Assembly: GCA_030386875.1 (NCBI GenBank) | Contig: CM059557.1 | Location: forward strand, 63,442,514 to 63,506,513 | Direction of reading: 5' to 3' | DNA length: 64,000 nucleotides | Source: Morinoia aosen | Taxonomy: Eukaryota; Arthropoda; Malacostraca; Amphipoda; Talitridae | In this document: in pieces, positions 1 to 11,480 of the stretch | Position numbering within the stretch: position 1 is the stretch's first letter | Layout: every line of letters begins with the position of its first letter | Made by a program: the position numbers and the translations under genes | The notes under the pieces: model-generated | What the model was told of the DNA's origin: nothing | The model's database searches: none | Seen by the model: only the letters and a program-made list of their open reading frames with translations

Positions 1-1624
1 TGAAGGAGAAATAGCGTCTCAAACAATACCTGAAGTTCGCGCCGGTGATTAAAATTCTCACACATAACAAATCAAACAATGAAAAAACCACGATACCCAT
101 ATATAACAAAACGCATTATGAACACTCTCTATGCTGGATAATATTAAGTTTTAGTTTTCAATGCACAATCATTTCAATAGTTAATATCGCTCCACAGTTA
201 AAATCGTAATGAACCACATTACGAGTTCACAGTTCTTTCCCATTCGAATTCCACTAGGAAGCTAAGTGTTGCCCATATCTTCTGCGCCGCGTCGCTTGTG
301 CTGGGCCCAGTGCCGCGTTCGTGTTTGACCACAGCAGACAGGAATAGCATCAGGCCGTTCAGAAAACACATATATATGTTTGCTTTTAAGTCCAAATTTA
401 CTGACTCTACTTGGATACAATTGGAGATGGGCAAATTATGTCCCATAGAAACTTTACCCCATCTCAATCATTTTTATGGTTTTAATTTGGCTCACAGCTG
501 AGTAGTCGAGTGAATAACACTAAGACTAAAATTAGGCTTTGTTATATTTAAATCGGAATGTATGAAGTACTGCTCTACTGTACAGGATAAAACAGTTAAC
601 TCGCTCGTAATTATTGTTTCTAGGGAAATACCGGAACTATAGGCCTAAATTTATTATCTTCACAGAAGTGCATTCAAGCAGCTGCTCTTCAACATATCCA
701 CCCAATGTGTCCGTAACACCATTGCCAGCAGGGTACTCCTATGCAACTATATTCCAGAGAACATTTAAAATTAACTGGATAATTTGATACGAAAAAATTT
801 AACATGGTTCACTCTAGAACATAAGAACTAGGACACAGGAGAAAAGTGCAGTGTATCACTTGTGCATCACTTTATCATGTTTGTCTTTAGAACAGGTACC
901 CTGCAGAGGTCTATTGTAAGCTCTGAGTGACTACAATGTTGTACATCTGAAGAAAAACTCTATAAAGTACATTATTATTTGAGAACAGTAGGTGGGAGGC
1001 TAAGAGCAGTTATTCACAAACAATTTTGTTGAAATCAGGGTAGTGACTAATTTGATTCGATAGAAACGGCAAGACCCTCTCATAACGAATAATAGTACAA
1101 AAGATTTATTGCAAAATTTAAGTCCCTCGTGCAGATCATCAGACTGAATATATTTTTAAAAGATCCAAACCGATGGAAACGGAAATCTTGCACACTGAGA
1201 ATGAAACAAATTTTAGTGCAGTGAGCCATAAAAGTTTTTTCAGTTGCTGGTGATACATGTCTCTTTTCCTAGCGAGGTAATCGGAGATATAGTGGCAGCA
1301 TCTTCCACTTCTACAGAGGCAAAAAGTTCTCTAATATTGGTGGTTTTGTAGAATAACACAACCGCCTTTAACTCTTCTTCTTCCACTTCGATGATGTTGA
1401 AATTATTTCACTTTCATCCGGTACCTGAAAGGTAAAAAAAATAGTGAACTTCTGAAGCTTACAGTTTTCGAATTAGTTTTTGGCTCAAAAAGCACACATT
1501 TCAGTTGTGTTAGTGAGGGTAAAGATTGAAGTCTGTTAGTGCTAATATGATGAAATTGAGACGCAGGTGAGAGAATTTAATAAAAGGGGTCAGTTGTGAA
1601 GAGGGATGATGCTGAATATGAAGC
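1..1624. other. AT-rich intergenic sequence, nothing recognised
   Basis: Only short open frames on both strands. None has a recognisable domain or repeat structure. It ends at the 12-bp target duplication of the SINE array. Confidence 0.5.
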
Positions 1625-1636
1625 AGTATTGAGATG
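1625..1636 (+). repeat. Left target-site duplication of the SINE array
   Basis: AGTATTGAGATG at 1625-1636 is repeated exactly at 2787-2798. The two copies bracket the whole palindromic SINE array, so the array was inserted as a single unit. Confidence 0.85.
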
Positions 1637-2786
1637 AATGTACACAAGGAGCTCCCGGGACTCGAAATCAGGACTAGAAATTACCGCGCCGGCACGCTAT
1701 CGACTGCGCTATCGATCACCCTAAAAGGTGACTGAAGCACAACGACAGCAATGCTAGGCCCAGTGCAGGTACGTGCTGTCCCGACATATATTTTTATTCC
1801 CTATTTTTTCGAGAGTTCACAGTCTAGTAACTCCCAGAAACAGATAATGAATCTGGTACGAGAAGCTGCTGCTTCCACAAATTGAAACGAAATAAATGTA
1901 CACAAGGAGCTCCCGGGACTCGAACTCAGGACTAGAAATTACCGCGCCGGCACGCTATCGACTGCGCTATCGATCACCCTAAAAGGTGACCGAAGCACAA
2001 CGACAGCAATGCTAGGCCCAGTGCAGGTACGTGCTGTCCCGACATATATTTTTATTCCCTATTTTATCGAGAGTTCACAGTCTAGTAACTCCCAGAAACA
2101 GATAATGAATCTGGTACGAGAAGCTGCTGCGTCCACAAATTGAAACGAAATAAATGTACACAAGGAGCTCCCGGGACTCGAACTCAGGACTAGAAATTAC
2201 CGCGCCGGCACGCTATCGACTGCGCTATCGATCACCCTAAAAGGTGACCGAAGCACAACGACAGCAATGCTAGGCCCAGTGCAGGTACGTGCTGTCCCGA
2301 CATATATTTTTATTCCCTATTTTATCGAGAGTTCAGTCGGTGTCGATAGCGTGCAGTCGATAGCGTGCCGGCGCGGTATCTTCTAGTCCTGAGTTCGAGT
2401 CCCGGGAGCTCCTTGTGTACATTTATTTCGTTTCAATTTGTGGAAGCAGCAGCTTCTCGTACCAGATTCATTATCTGTTTCTGGGAGTTACTAGACTGTG
2501 AACTCTCGATAAAATAGGGAATAAAAATATATGTCGGGACAGCTCACGTACCTGCACTGGGCCTAGCATTGCTGTCGTTGTGCTTCGGTCACCTTTTAGG
2601 GTGATCGATAGCGCAGTCGATAGCGGGCCGGCGCGGTAATTTCTAGTCCTGAGTTCGAGTCCCGGGAGCTCCTTGTGTACATTTATTTCGTTTCAATTTG
2701 TGGAAGCAGCAGCTTCTCGTACCAGATTCATTATCTGTTTATGGGAGTTACTAGACTGTGAACTCTCGATAAAATAGGGAATAAAA
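1637..2786 (+). mobile_element. Palindromic array of tRNA-derived SINE units
   Basis: Five copies of a unit of about 258 bp. Three lie on the minus strand (tRNA-like heads near 1648-1722, 1906-1980 and 2164-2238) and two on the plus strand (heads near 2341-2412 and 2598-2672). Orientation switches at about 2336. Each head shows an A-box-like TAGCGCAGTCGATAGC and a B-box-like GAGTTCGAGTCCC. The body is shared and ends in GGGAATAAAA, which abuts the right target duplication. An A-rich tail at the right edge with an inverted left part is what target-primed reverse transcription with 5' inversion of a multimeric transcript would give. That mechanism is an inference. Units differ by only a few substitutions. 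Confidence 0.85.
2609..2663 (+). promoter_or_regulatory. Internal RNA polymerase III promoter (A and B boxes) of a SINE head
   Basis: A-box-like TAGCGCAGTCGA begins at 2609 and B-box-like GAGTTCGAGTCCC lies at 2651-2663, the spacing expected of a tRNA gene. The other four heads carry the same pair. I see no credible cloverleaf with a discriminator and functional anticodon, so I call it tRNA-derived and not a tRNA gene. Confidence 0.6.
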
Positions 2787-2798
2787 AGTATTGAGATG
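2787..2798 (+). repeat. Right target-site duplication of the SINE array
   Basis: Exact repeat of 1625-1636. It follows directly after the A-rich SINE tail. Confidence 0.85.
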
Positions 2799-5700
2799 CA
2801 TACACAAGGAAGTGGAGACAATGGCAATTACATTATAATACAGAATGCAAAAATATAAGGAGTCTCAAGGGAGAAAGAGATAGGGGTAAAGAGCATAAAG
2901 GGGCTGGAAAAAAATTAGAGAAAAAGCATGAGAAAAAGCAAAAAGGAGGTGGAAAAAATATTAGAAAAGAAATAAAAGAAAAAATGAAAATCGAATTAAA
3001 AGTAATAGACAGAGAAGTATTGTACATAGCTTTAATTAAGGACAACCAAATAAGTTAATACACTCAAGTTGGGTCTCAAAATTTTTCTTCAGCAGTTAGT
3101 GTTGAGTAATATAAGTTGATTTGTTCAATTTAGTAAGACTCACAATGAATGGCAGGTACAGAAAATCAGCCCTTACTCTAGAGAATATTGCAAATTTTAT
3201 TTTTGCTTGCAAATATTCCTTAGCGGATTACCAGACCCATTTTACTTCTACTAAAAAACATAAAAAGCGAGTAAAATACAAATACAATCAATGTCATAAG
3301 CATTAGACATGCTTTTTTCAAACCCAGCTTTGTTGCTTCAGATGAGATTTTGAAGCACTCACAATAAATTTATGATGAGCAACATAAATTTGCGCCTTAT
3401 ATCCCAAAATATTGATAACAGCAAATAGAAAACCGTAAATGGTGAGCATAGAAAGACAGTTAGGTTTATTCAAAAATGCACGTCCAAGAATGCTTGGAAC
3501 AGTATCTTTTGCAAAAAATGATTGCCATAAAAAAATGGCACTTTCTTTTGGAGAACCATTGACAATATTTTGCATCTCTTCTGTAAACAGGAGGATTTTT
3601 AATTCCAATCAATCAAGCCTGATACATATCATCAAGTACAAAGGTTTTTCAAATGTCTTATTAGGACGCCACGAAGGTTTGAACTTTAGATTTGACGGCT
3701 TGAAATATTTGAATTTTTGCTACAATACAGGGAGTTATTATGAATTACTCTAATAACTTCAGGTAAGATAGGCAACCCAACAAAAAAAGAGCTATTGTGA
3801 AGTGCTTCTAACATATTGAACGCAAGTTTTACAGTGTGGCATCCAAACTAGCTTGCATGCTGACCACTGTAGGTTCTAAACTTAATCTTGCCAATTTCAA
3901 AATAATGGAGAGAGAAATATTTACACAATGACCATAAAGTTTTGTTATTATAAAACTGGTAAAATTTGTCATAACATCCTAGTTTCAGATTATTTTACAG
4001 ACAGAAATTTAGAAACTATTATAACTGATAGCACACTACTATAATATTTAGGTAACCATTTTGGAATGAAAAGCTCATAAATCATTCTAAGAAAATTAAA
4101 ATGAGCACAAAGCCTATGTCATGAATCAGCATTGAATTGTAGTAAGCCCTGTTCGTATATTCATTTTCTTTATTGCATTTTTCAAATTTCAGGCGAGTGA
4201 ATAGCATTTTCCAATGGAACCAGTATATCAAATTTGAATTATTTTACTCTGTCTGATTTTAAAGATTTGAGAAATAAATGCAACTTCATCAAGTGCAAAA
4301 ATCAATTAGAAGCTATATTTTTAGAATTACCTTTGTTAGACCAGTTAATTAGGCCTGGCTCAATCTTTGATTATGGAGTACGGCAACGATTACAGGTATG
4401 AGATGTGGGGTTAACAAAAAAACTGTCGAAACTAGGAGTTATTATACTGTAAGTCCATCAAGGTTTGGCGGCAAGAAGAAGAAGACGGAGCTCAGTGAGT
4501 CCCCACAGGAAGTTTACACATGAACGTAGAAAACGGAACAGAAGTAATTTAATTGGTGACTGTGACAATCTATATATATGCATAAATATATATACTGAAA
4601 TTGGATCTCAACAACCTTCAAATATTATTTAAAATTAAATTCCTTATCTTCCAGGTCAAATCTCCCGTGATCATAGAACAACGGTACATCACCACTTATC
4701 AATGAGACGTGCGTCTTTGATAGTCAGTCCTTTCGAAATGACTGTAGCAAACATATCTTGGGTCGATTTTTACAAATATTCTGACGCCAAACAGAGTAAC
4801 ACTTTTTAAATTGAACTCGAGGCAGCGACATTGTGATTCTAAAGGCGTGAACAGTTCGTTCGAACATCACTGCCAGATAGTTGTACCCGTTACGCGAACA
4901 GTGATGGCAGATTTCGGGCTAGCAGTGTTGCAATCTAAACGCTGCTATTGGTCCGATGCCATGACATCACCCGCACAACATACGATTTAATAAAAGACTG
5001 GTTTACCCTTACCGCTACCTCCTTTCGGTTGTGAAAATTTATAGTAGTGGAAATATAATTCACCTCATGTTTCGGGCGCTTGTTCCCGACTTGTCAAGTC
5101 TCCGAAGGAAGATTTGTTTTTTCCTGCTACCCTGACTTTTTGCTACCTAACTAGCTGCTGCTGAAGGTTCTCTGGCCTGGACTGAGGAAGAGCTTTAAGT
5201 AAGCTCTCGTCTCTCGTTGATTTTTAAACATTTAAACACGGGTTTCACTATAGCAGGCTGAGGAGATGTGGATATTTAAAATTAGCGGCCTATGTTTTCC
5301 TTCTGTTGAGGGACGAGAGAGTACATTAAATCATTAATACTAATTATTTTGTCTTTTTGACGATATAAAGTTTAATGTTTTTTCGTTGAAGTCGGTGGTT
5401 TTGTTGATTTTGAGTGCTTTAAGCCAATAATTTTTTTTACGTTTGTTTGATTCAAGTTCGAGTTTACAATTCTATATCGCCTTTCATCTTACTGAAATGT
5501 TATTGAAATTATCTTGAATATACTCATTGATTGTGCAATAAAAGCAAAAATCTTTCATTAATTCCGTAGCCATGGCCCACCCTTAGTAGGCTCACCAAAA
5601 TAAATTGCATGACATGTATAGTCCGGAATGAGGTACGTTAGGATGTTTGGTTAAATGTGTTCGGGTACCCATACATTTGAATTCTTTCAATGGTCACAAC

Positions 5701-6134
5701 TACACATAATTAGAGCGTTTTGGGTGTACTAATTAACTCTGAAATCAATTTGTTAAGAATGCGGCTGAAAATTAGGTTCTAGGTAAGTCCTTGCCTATTT
5801 CTAACTAATACACATTTCCCCGAAAAAAGGGCTAAAGTCGAGAAGTTAGCCTCTGGGAAAGGCTCTGGGGCACCGGATGTTTTCACGAATTATACTCATT
5901 ATGAGGAGGTGAGGTAGCTTTAACAAGCCGTTCGCTTGTACAACCCCACACAAGCTTCGAACGACCAGCCGCCAACTCACGCAAAGGCAAGCTTCAAGAG
6001 CTTCGAGGTACCAGCCACCACCTCAAGCAACGGCTCGCTTAGAGGCGGCTCTCGGATTGGCCTAAGCGGCACTCAACCACCAACCAATGGAGACGCGTGC
6101 TCAGAGTGTTACCCCCTCACCAGACCCTATATAA
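2799..6134. other. Intergenic sequence with a purine-rich tract and one unassigned region
   Basis: 2860-3010 is strongly purine-rich on the plus strand (lysine-rich if translated, no ATG in that frame). 3318-3753 has overlapping open frames of about 100 residues on both strands with no recognised domain; on the minus strand the similarity-free reading seems to continue with breaks to about 3840. 5890-6130 is more GC-rich with CTTCGA-type repeats. I see no supported gene. Confidence 0.4.
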
Positions 6135-7086
6135 TAAAGGCCCGTTTACACTAGGGGCGTCACACGGGCGTCAAGCGCCTCACCGCCCCTCTGTGCAGCA
6201 GCTACGTGCGCTTCAGACGGGCATCCGAGCGATGCCCAGCTAGCGATTCGCCGCCGCCCTGCCTCATGCAACACAGGCGCTGCACTCAGTCGGCTGCTGG
6301 CCGTGGTACTGTGCGGAGGTCTATGCGCTAACGCTTCAGCTTGAACTCTGGATAGCAACACCATATTTGTTAGGTCTTGCTCTCTAGTAGAAACCTTAAT
6401 TTAACTATACAGAATTCTTGCTATTTATGTATTTAAAATAATCTTTTCACCTTAGCTTATGTGTGTTAGGTACATTTTGCAATACAATTACTGGGAATCA
6501 CGTGTATTTTCGCTTTTTCAGGAAAACTTTGTGTTAAAAATTTCTACTAATTTTCTCGTATTCATTATAATTTTGTTTTGCCACATTGAAATGAACTGGA
6601 AATGTGACTGTTACTTTTTAAACCAAATATTGATTTAACAATAGAATTGTCTTGAAAGGAGTCAATTAACAAAATAGAAAAATGATTGTTTCACCAACCT
6701 TTAAGTAGTCATCCTTCAATATATAGCAATTGAACTCAATGCAAATTTTGAATGCAGTCTTGTATAATTTTGAAAATCCAATTTATTTTCAGTTGAAAGT
6801 TCTATGAAGATGTGAGTGTATGAACCCCTCTCGTCTCTACTCTGCAACCAGTTTTTAACCCATATGCTGCGATGCCTACCTTTTTTCTCTTCACAGCAGC
6901 ACACCCTACAATAATTGCCCACAGCTCTTCTTCACTCGCATCCATCCTCACAGCTGTCTAGATGACGCGCGTCACGCGCGTGTATAAAAAAATGAGTGTG
7001 AACAGTTTTGGGCGTCAAGCGCTGCAGCAAGCGCGCGTCAAGCGCTTGCTCACCCCTGTCGTTGCCCCGGTGTAAACGGGCCTTTA
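6135..7086. mobile_element. MITE with TAAAGGCCCGTTTACAC terminal inverted repeats
   Basis: The left end reads TAAAGGCCCGTTTACAC and the right end is its reverse complement. Subterminal copies of GGCGTCAAGCGC occur near both ends (about 6168-6180, and twice in 7010-7050). The interior of about 950 bp has no coding potential I can see. TA may be the target duplication, but the flanking TAAA/TTTA is itself palindromic, so the exact ends are ambiguous. Superfamily not assigned. Confidence 0.75.
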
Positions 7087-8399
7087 GTGCAGAAAAAGCT
7101 CAACCAGTCGTCTCACAGGGGCTCTGATCACAACACTTGCCAAAGACGCTCAGCCAGCAACCATCTCAACTGCCTCTACCACCGCTTCGCACTCTATAGT
7201 CACTCAACCTCCATCCATGCTACCACTTCACATCGCCTGACGAGCGTCCAATACGTCTCTTGGTGCGTTACTACATGACAGCAATCTTTTCCTCGTGTGT
7301 CATCACTATCGGTGATATTCCTTATAGAACTGCATTTATTTCAGTTGTGTTTTCTTACCCTGTCGGGTTCGCTGGAACCTCAGGCACTCGTTTCGGAGAT
7401 TGGTACTCAAAGTCTGCCTGGAGCGTATAGTAGCCTGAGGGAGAACACCACAGAGAACTCCCGCTCGTTGCAGAAATCAAAGCTGGATGGCGTGCAGTAG
7501 AAGCATGTCTCTCACTAACTGCGACCTCATTCGCTTACTGCCCATACGCTACAGAAAATATCCTGTTAAATTTTGTAAATTAAAGCAAGGCTAAAGGGAT
7601 TAACACTCGCAGTAGACAGCATTCATGAATTATTTGTGCGTATTAGTAACTTCAGACTGAATCATTGATGTAAAATGTTTTATTCATAATGAACATCATA
7701 CTATACTGTTACATTTTTCCTAACATCAATACCTAATAAGATTTTTATTTGCGGAATCTCAGTCATTATGAAACCTCGTAAAATTGCAAGCCCGCTTTAT
7801 TAATCCTTTATCCAATGATCATATTCATTAATACATTTCATCCAAATGGACGCACAGAATTTCTTTTCGTTGGATTAGCCCAATGAATGAATTTGTAACA
7901 AAATATAACAAAATATTTATATAATCCGTTGTAACGGAGTATAAGCGCGCGAAAACTGAAACGCGGCTGAAGCGTTGCCAACGGATTATTGTGTTTCGTA
8001 AGTGGGTCTTACATTTCTTCACATTGACTAACACGGAATTAGAATGGATGGCAACATTTTCATTGCTGATGCAGGAATGTATTTGGGTAGTAATTTACTC
8101 CTATAAATTGCAATCAAACGGAATCGTACATTAGTACTCGGTAAATCGCATTTGTATATTCCTTTCGAGGATTAAATCTACATATCGTCCAATGATAACC
8201 TTTTGTATTTGCATGTATATGATTTCATAAATGTGATAAAGTGGAATTTCACATATATAAATATTTGGTGGAAATAAATCCCCGAAACCAGTTTTGCTCA
8301 TCACATCCAATAGATCTATATTTAACACAAAAAAGCTCAAATTAACAAGTGATTGTGTCATTTTTTAACTCAACTGAGGGTTGGATAATTTCAATTGGG
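7087..8399. other. Intergenic sequence, nothing recognised
   Basis: Short open frames only (for example 7087-7278 and 8131-8361). No domain, repeat or RNA structure recognised. Confidence 0.4.
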
Positions 8400-8536
8400 T
8401 TTGGATTAATTTTAACTTGACTTGGATTAATTTGAACTTGACTTGGATTAATTTGAATTTGACTTGGAATAATTTGAACTTGACTAGGATTAATTTGAAC
8501 TTGACTTGGATTAATTTGAACTTGACTTGGATTAAA
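8400..8536 (+). repeat. 21-bp minisatellite, about seven copies
   Basis: The core GACTTGGATT recurs every 21 bp (8419, 8440, 8461, 8482 with one change, 8503, 8524) in a unit reading roughly ACTTGACTTGGATTAATTTGA. The same unit forms a second array at 10376-10487. Confidence 0.9.
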
Positions 8537-8583
8537 AAATAAGCTTAAAAAGCTAAGTTAAGTTAAAGTTAAGCTAAAGTTAA

Positions 8584-9538
8584 GCTCAAATAAGCTTAAA
8601 CTCTTTTGTAACCTAGCAACCAGTCTAGCTGGTTAGCTAAATGCCATTGTTTGGGCTAATATTGTTCAGCTACTGAAGGCTCGTAAAATAGAGTAATCTT
8701 AAATCTTTCCTAAAGTTTTGTGAGCCGCGTCAGCATGACCATTTATTTTCCCTGCAAGGTATAAAAATTGAATATTAAAATTATATTTTCTCTTGAAGGT
8801 ACGAGTACTGGCTCAGACTTCTTGAAGCGAGCTGGAGGAGTGCGGAGGGTAACCGCGCTGGCCCGTTGCTTAAACTCCGGGCTCCCACCGCTACGTCATC
8901 GGGGCGAACCGTGCCGGCCAAGCCATACATTTAATGTTCTATCCATTTTTTACTGTTCGTACCTATGCTCAGTAAAATCATGGCTGCCGCATATAGTTTT
9001 ACTACTTTGGTGACCCTTCTCCAGATTTCATTTTCAAGTGCACCTAGCAAAAGCCCGTCTTGTCATGGTCGCCATCTTGAAAATGAAATCTGGAGAAGGG
9101 TCACCAAAGGAGTAAAACCATATGCGGCAGCCATGATTTTACTGAGCATAGGTACGAACAGTAAAAAATGGATAGAACATTAAATGTATGGCTTGGCCGG
9201 CACGGTTCGCCCCGATGACGTAGCGGTGGGAGCCCGGAGTTTAAGCAACGGGCCAGCGCGGTTACCCTCCGCACTCCTCCAGCTCGCTTCAAGAAGTCTG
9301 AGCCAGTACTCGTACCTTCAAGAGAAAATATAATTTTAATATTCAATTTTTATACCTTGCAGGGAAACTAAATGGGCATGCACGCGGCTCACAAAACTTT
9401 AGGAAAGATTTAAGATTACTCAATTTTACGAGCCTGCAGTAGCTGAACAATATTAGCCCAAACAATGGCATTTAGCTAACCAGCTAGACTGGTTGCTAGG
9501 TTACAAAAGAGTTTAAGCTTATTTGAGCCTAAGGTTTA
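8584..9538. repeat. Long near-perfect palindrome (foldback element)
   Basis: Left arm 8584-9038 and right arm 9076-9538 are inverted copies with only a few differences, separated by a 37-bp spacer. Both arms contain the same roughly 80-codon frame with a TTG first codon, which is a by-product of the palindrome and not two genes. The CpG-containing centre is more GC-rich than its surroundings. Read-through transcription from either side would give a long hairpin RNA. It could be a foldback transposon or an inverted duplication. I see no convincing target duplication. Confidence 0.9.
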
Positions 9539-10375
9539 AAGTTATGTACGGCTCAGACAAAATTTAATTTATAATATTCGTTCGCACTGGCAATTATTAA
9601 AATAATCGATGCACTGAGATGGAAAGAGAACACCGCACTGGAATTGCTTCCCAACTTACTATAAAGGACGTGCTTGGAAGGCCGTTCCTCCGTGCAGTAG
9701 GGCTCAAGAGACGTGCGCCGGCCGAGGAGTGCCGCTGAGCCGCTGCAACGCCTCCACTGCGTGAGGCGAAGACAGAATGGCGCGAAGTCGCTGCAGGAAC
9801 TTCTCCTTGCCGCGCCGGGCCACGAGAGCGCAGAGCTGCTCCGGCTCCAATCTTCGGTTTGGAGCTTCACGAAGAGCTTACATGGTTATGAAGAAGTTCG
9901 TATTTTCACGATAGTTGACATCCAATTTTTCTTCATAGAATAATAAACAAAAATAGAATCTTGAATGAAAATGTCTTACATCTAGGTCCCAGGTAAACGA
10001 CGATGATGTCCCGAAACCAAGGAGAGCTATTGGAGCTTCCTTTCCTGGTGACCGAGTGCTGAAGCCTGAAGCGCTGAAGTGCTTCCAGCTCTCAAGTGTT
10101 GAAGCGCCTCTCTCCCTCGCTCTGCTCTGCCCTGCCAGAATCTGGTAATTTTCGGTAGAGCTCGTTTGCGCTCTTAATCTGCAGGTGACTCAAGAAGAAG
10201 AGCGGTAATCAAGAACAGCAAATGTGTCATGGTTAGGCTTGTTGGTAGACAAGCCCAGCACAAGCGTTAACTCTTTCCATAGTGCGTTTAAATTTTACTA
10301 TTGAAATTGGATTTGTTTTAATTGGTGTCCCAAAAATTAAACTTACATTTTGCCCATGGCTCGTTTTATTCTACA
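9539..10375. other. Intergenic sequence with a GC-rich patch
   Basis: 9660-9870 is clearly more GC-rich than its neighbours and gives open frames on both strands without a recognisable domain. 10060-10110 has short repeats of GAAGCGC and GAAGTGC. No gene supported. Confidence 0.4.
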
Positions 10376-10487
10376 TTTGAACTTGACTTGGCTTAATTTG
10401 AACTTGACTTGGCTTAATTTGAACTTGACATGGATTAAAATGAACCTGACTTGGATTAAATGGAACTTGACTTATATTAATTTGAAG
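10376..10487 (+). repeat. Second 21-bp minisatellite array
   Basis: Five to six diverged copies of the unit seen at 8400-8536, in the same orientation (GACTTGGCTTAATTTGAACTT-type variants). It lies just under 2 kb downstream of the first array. Confidence 0.85.
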
Positions 10488-10639
10488 TGAAAAAGGAGTA
10501 GAATTATCTGATTTTATAGCGTCCAATTCCTTGAACTGCGATTAGTAATATGTAATGTACTATTTTGTCGTGTAAAATGATCTATTAATAACTTTTTTGC
10601 CAAAGTTATTAATAAGAACTCTAGTGGGTGATGAAATCA

Positions 10640-11480
10640 GGTAGAATTTTTTTGGATATTAAAACATGAAAAATATTTTCTCTACAGCAGTGTAAGACTT
10701 TGTCCAACTTTGTAACAACTCCTGTTTTTTGTGGGACCCAAAGTGAAAAACAAAATATTTTCCGTTTCTTCGAAAGTTCCTGGCTTTATTTGGGAACGTT
10801 CAAACAAACGTTTTCATATATGATTCTTTCTGGAATGAAAATAAAATCATTCTGCATGGAGATGAATCGTGATTTCATTTGTGCCAAATATGTGTTTAGA
10901 AATTTATTATATTTTTTACATTGAAATCTTTTCATCATTGTGTAAAACATGCGTAATTTTACAACAACTTTGAATTAATTTTGAAACTTACAGAACTGAA
11001 TTATGGTAGAATTCTTTTAATAACTGAATGGTTATTGGAATGGTAGAATTATTTTGGCTGATAAAACTTAAAGAATATTTTCTCTACAGCTGTGTAAGAC
11101 TTTGTCTAACTTTGCAAGAACTCCTTGTTTTTTATGGAACCCAAATGTAAAAAAAATATTTTCCGTTTGTTCGAAAGTTCCTAGGTTTATTTGGGAACGT
11201 TCAAACAATCGCTGTAATATTTTGCTCTTCACTTTCATTTCGTTACTTGTGTAAAAATGGATAACTTGACCGGTATAAATAATTATCAGCATTTTTATGG
11301 AATGAAAATAAAATCATTCTGTATGGATATGAATCGTGATTTCATTTGTGCGAGATAAGTGTTTGGAAATTTATTTTAATTTTCTCAATGAGATCTTTTC
11401 ACCATCGCGTAAGACAGTCGTTGTTTTACAAGAACTTGAATTAATTATGAAACTAATAGCAGAACTGAATTATTTCCTTC
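10640..11480 (+). repeat. Tandem duplication with a period of about 402 bp
   Basis: 10640-11036 and 11042-11480 align in direct orientation. Shared blocks include TCTCTACAGC, GTGTAAGACTTTGTC, ATATTTTCCGTTT, TTCGAAAGTTCCT, TTTGGGAACGTTCAAACAA and GAATCGTGATTTCATTTGTG. The second copy has an extra stretch around 11212-11290. Divergence is appreciable, so the duplication is old. Confidence 0.8.

Noticed and set aside
2598..2672. tRNA gene
   Set aside because: A and B boxes are present, but it recurs in every unit of the SINE array and I see no credible functional cloverleaf, so it is a tRNA-derived SINE head.
3318..3753. Overlapping open frames of 96 and 104 codons
   Set aside because: Neither strand shows a recognisable family. 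I could not decide that either is real.
4890..5250. Possible promoter and first exon (ATTGG, TGACATCA, TTTAAGTAAG)
   Set aside because: The motifs are isolated, and no downstream coding exon or similarity supports a gene.
5936..6364. Open frames around the left end of the MITE
   Set aside because: They cross the element boundary and come from GC-rich non-coding sequence.
8768..9346. Two identical open frames of about 81 codons on opposite strands
   Set aside because: They are the two arms of one palindrome, both begin with TTG and not ATG, and no domain is recognisable.
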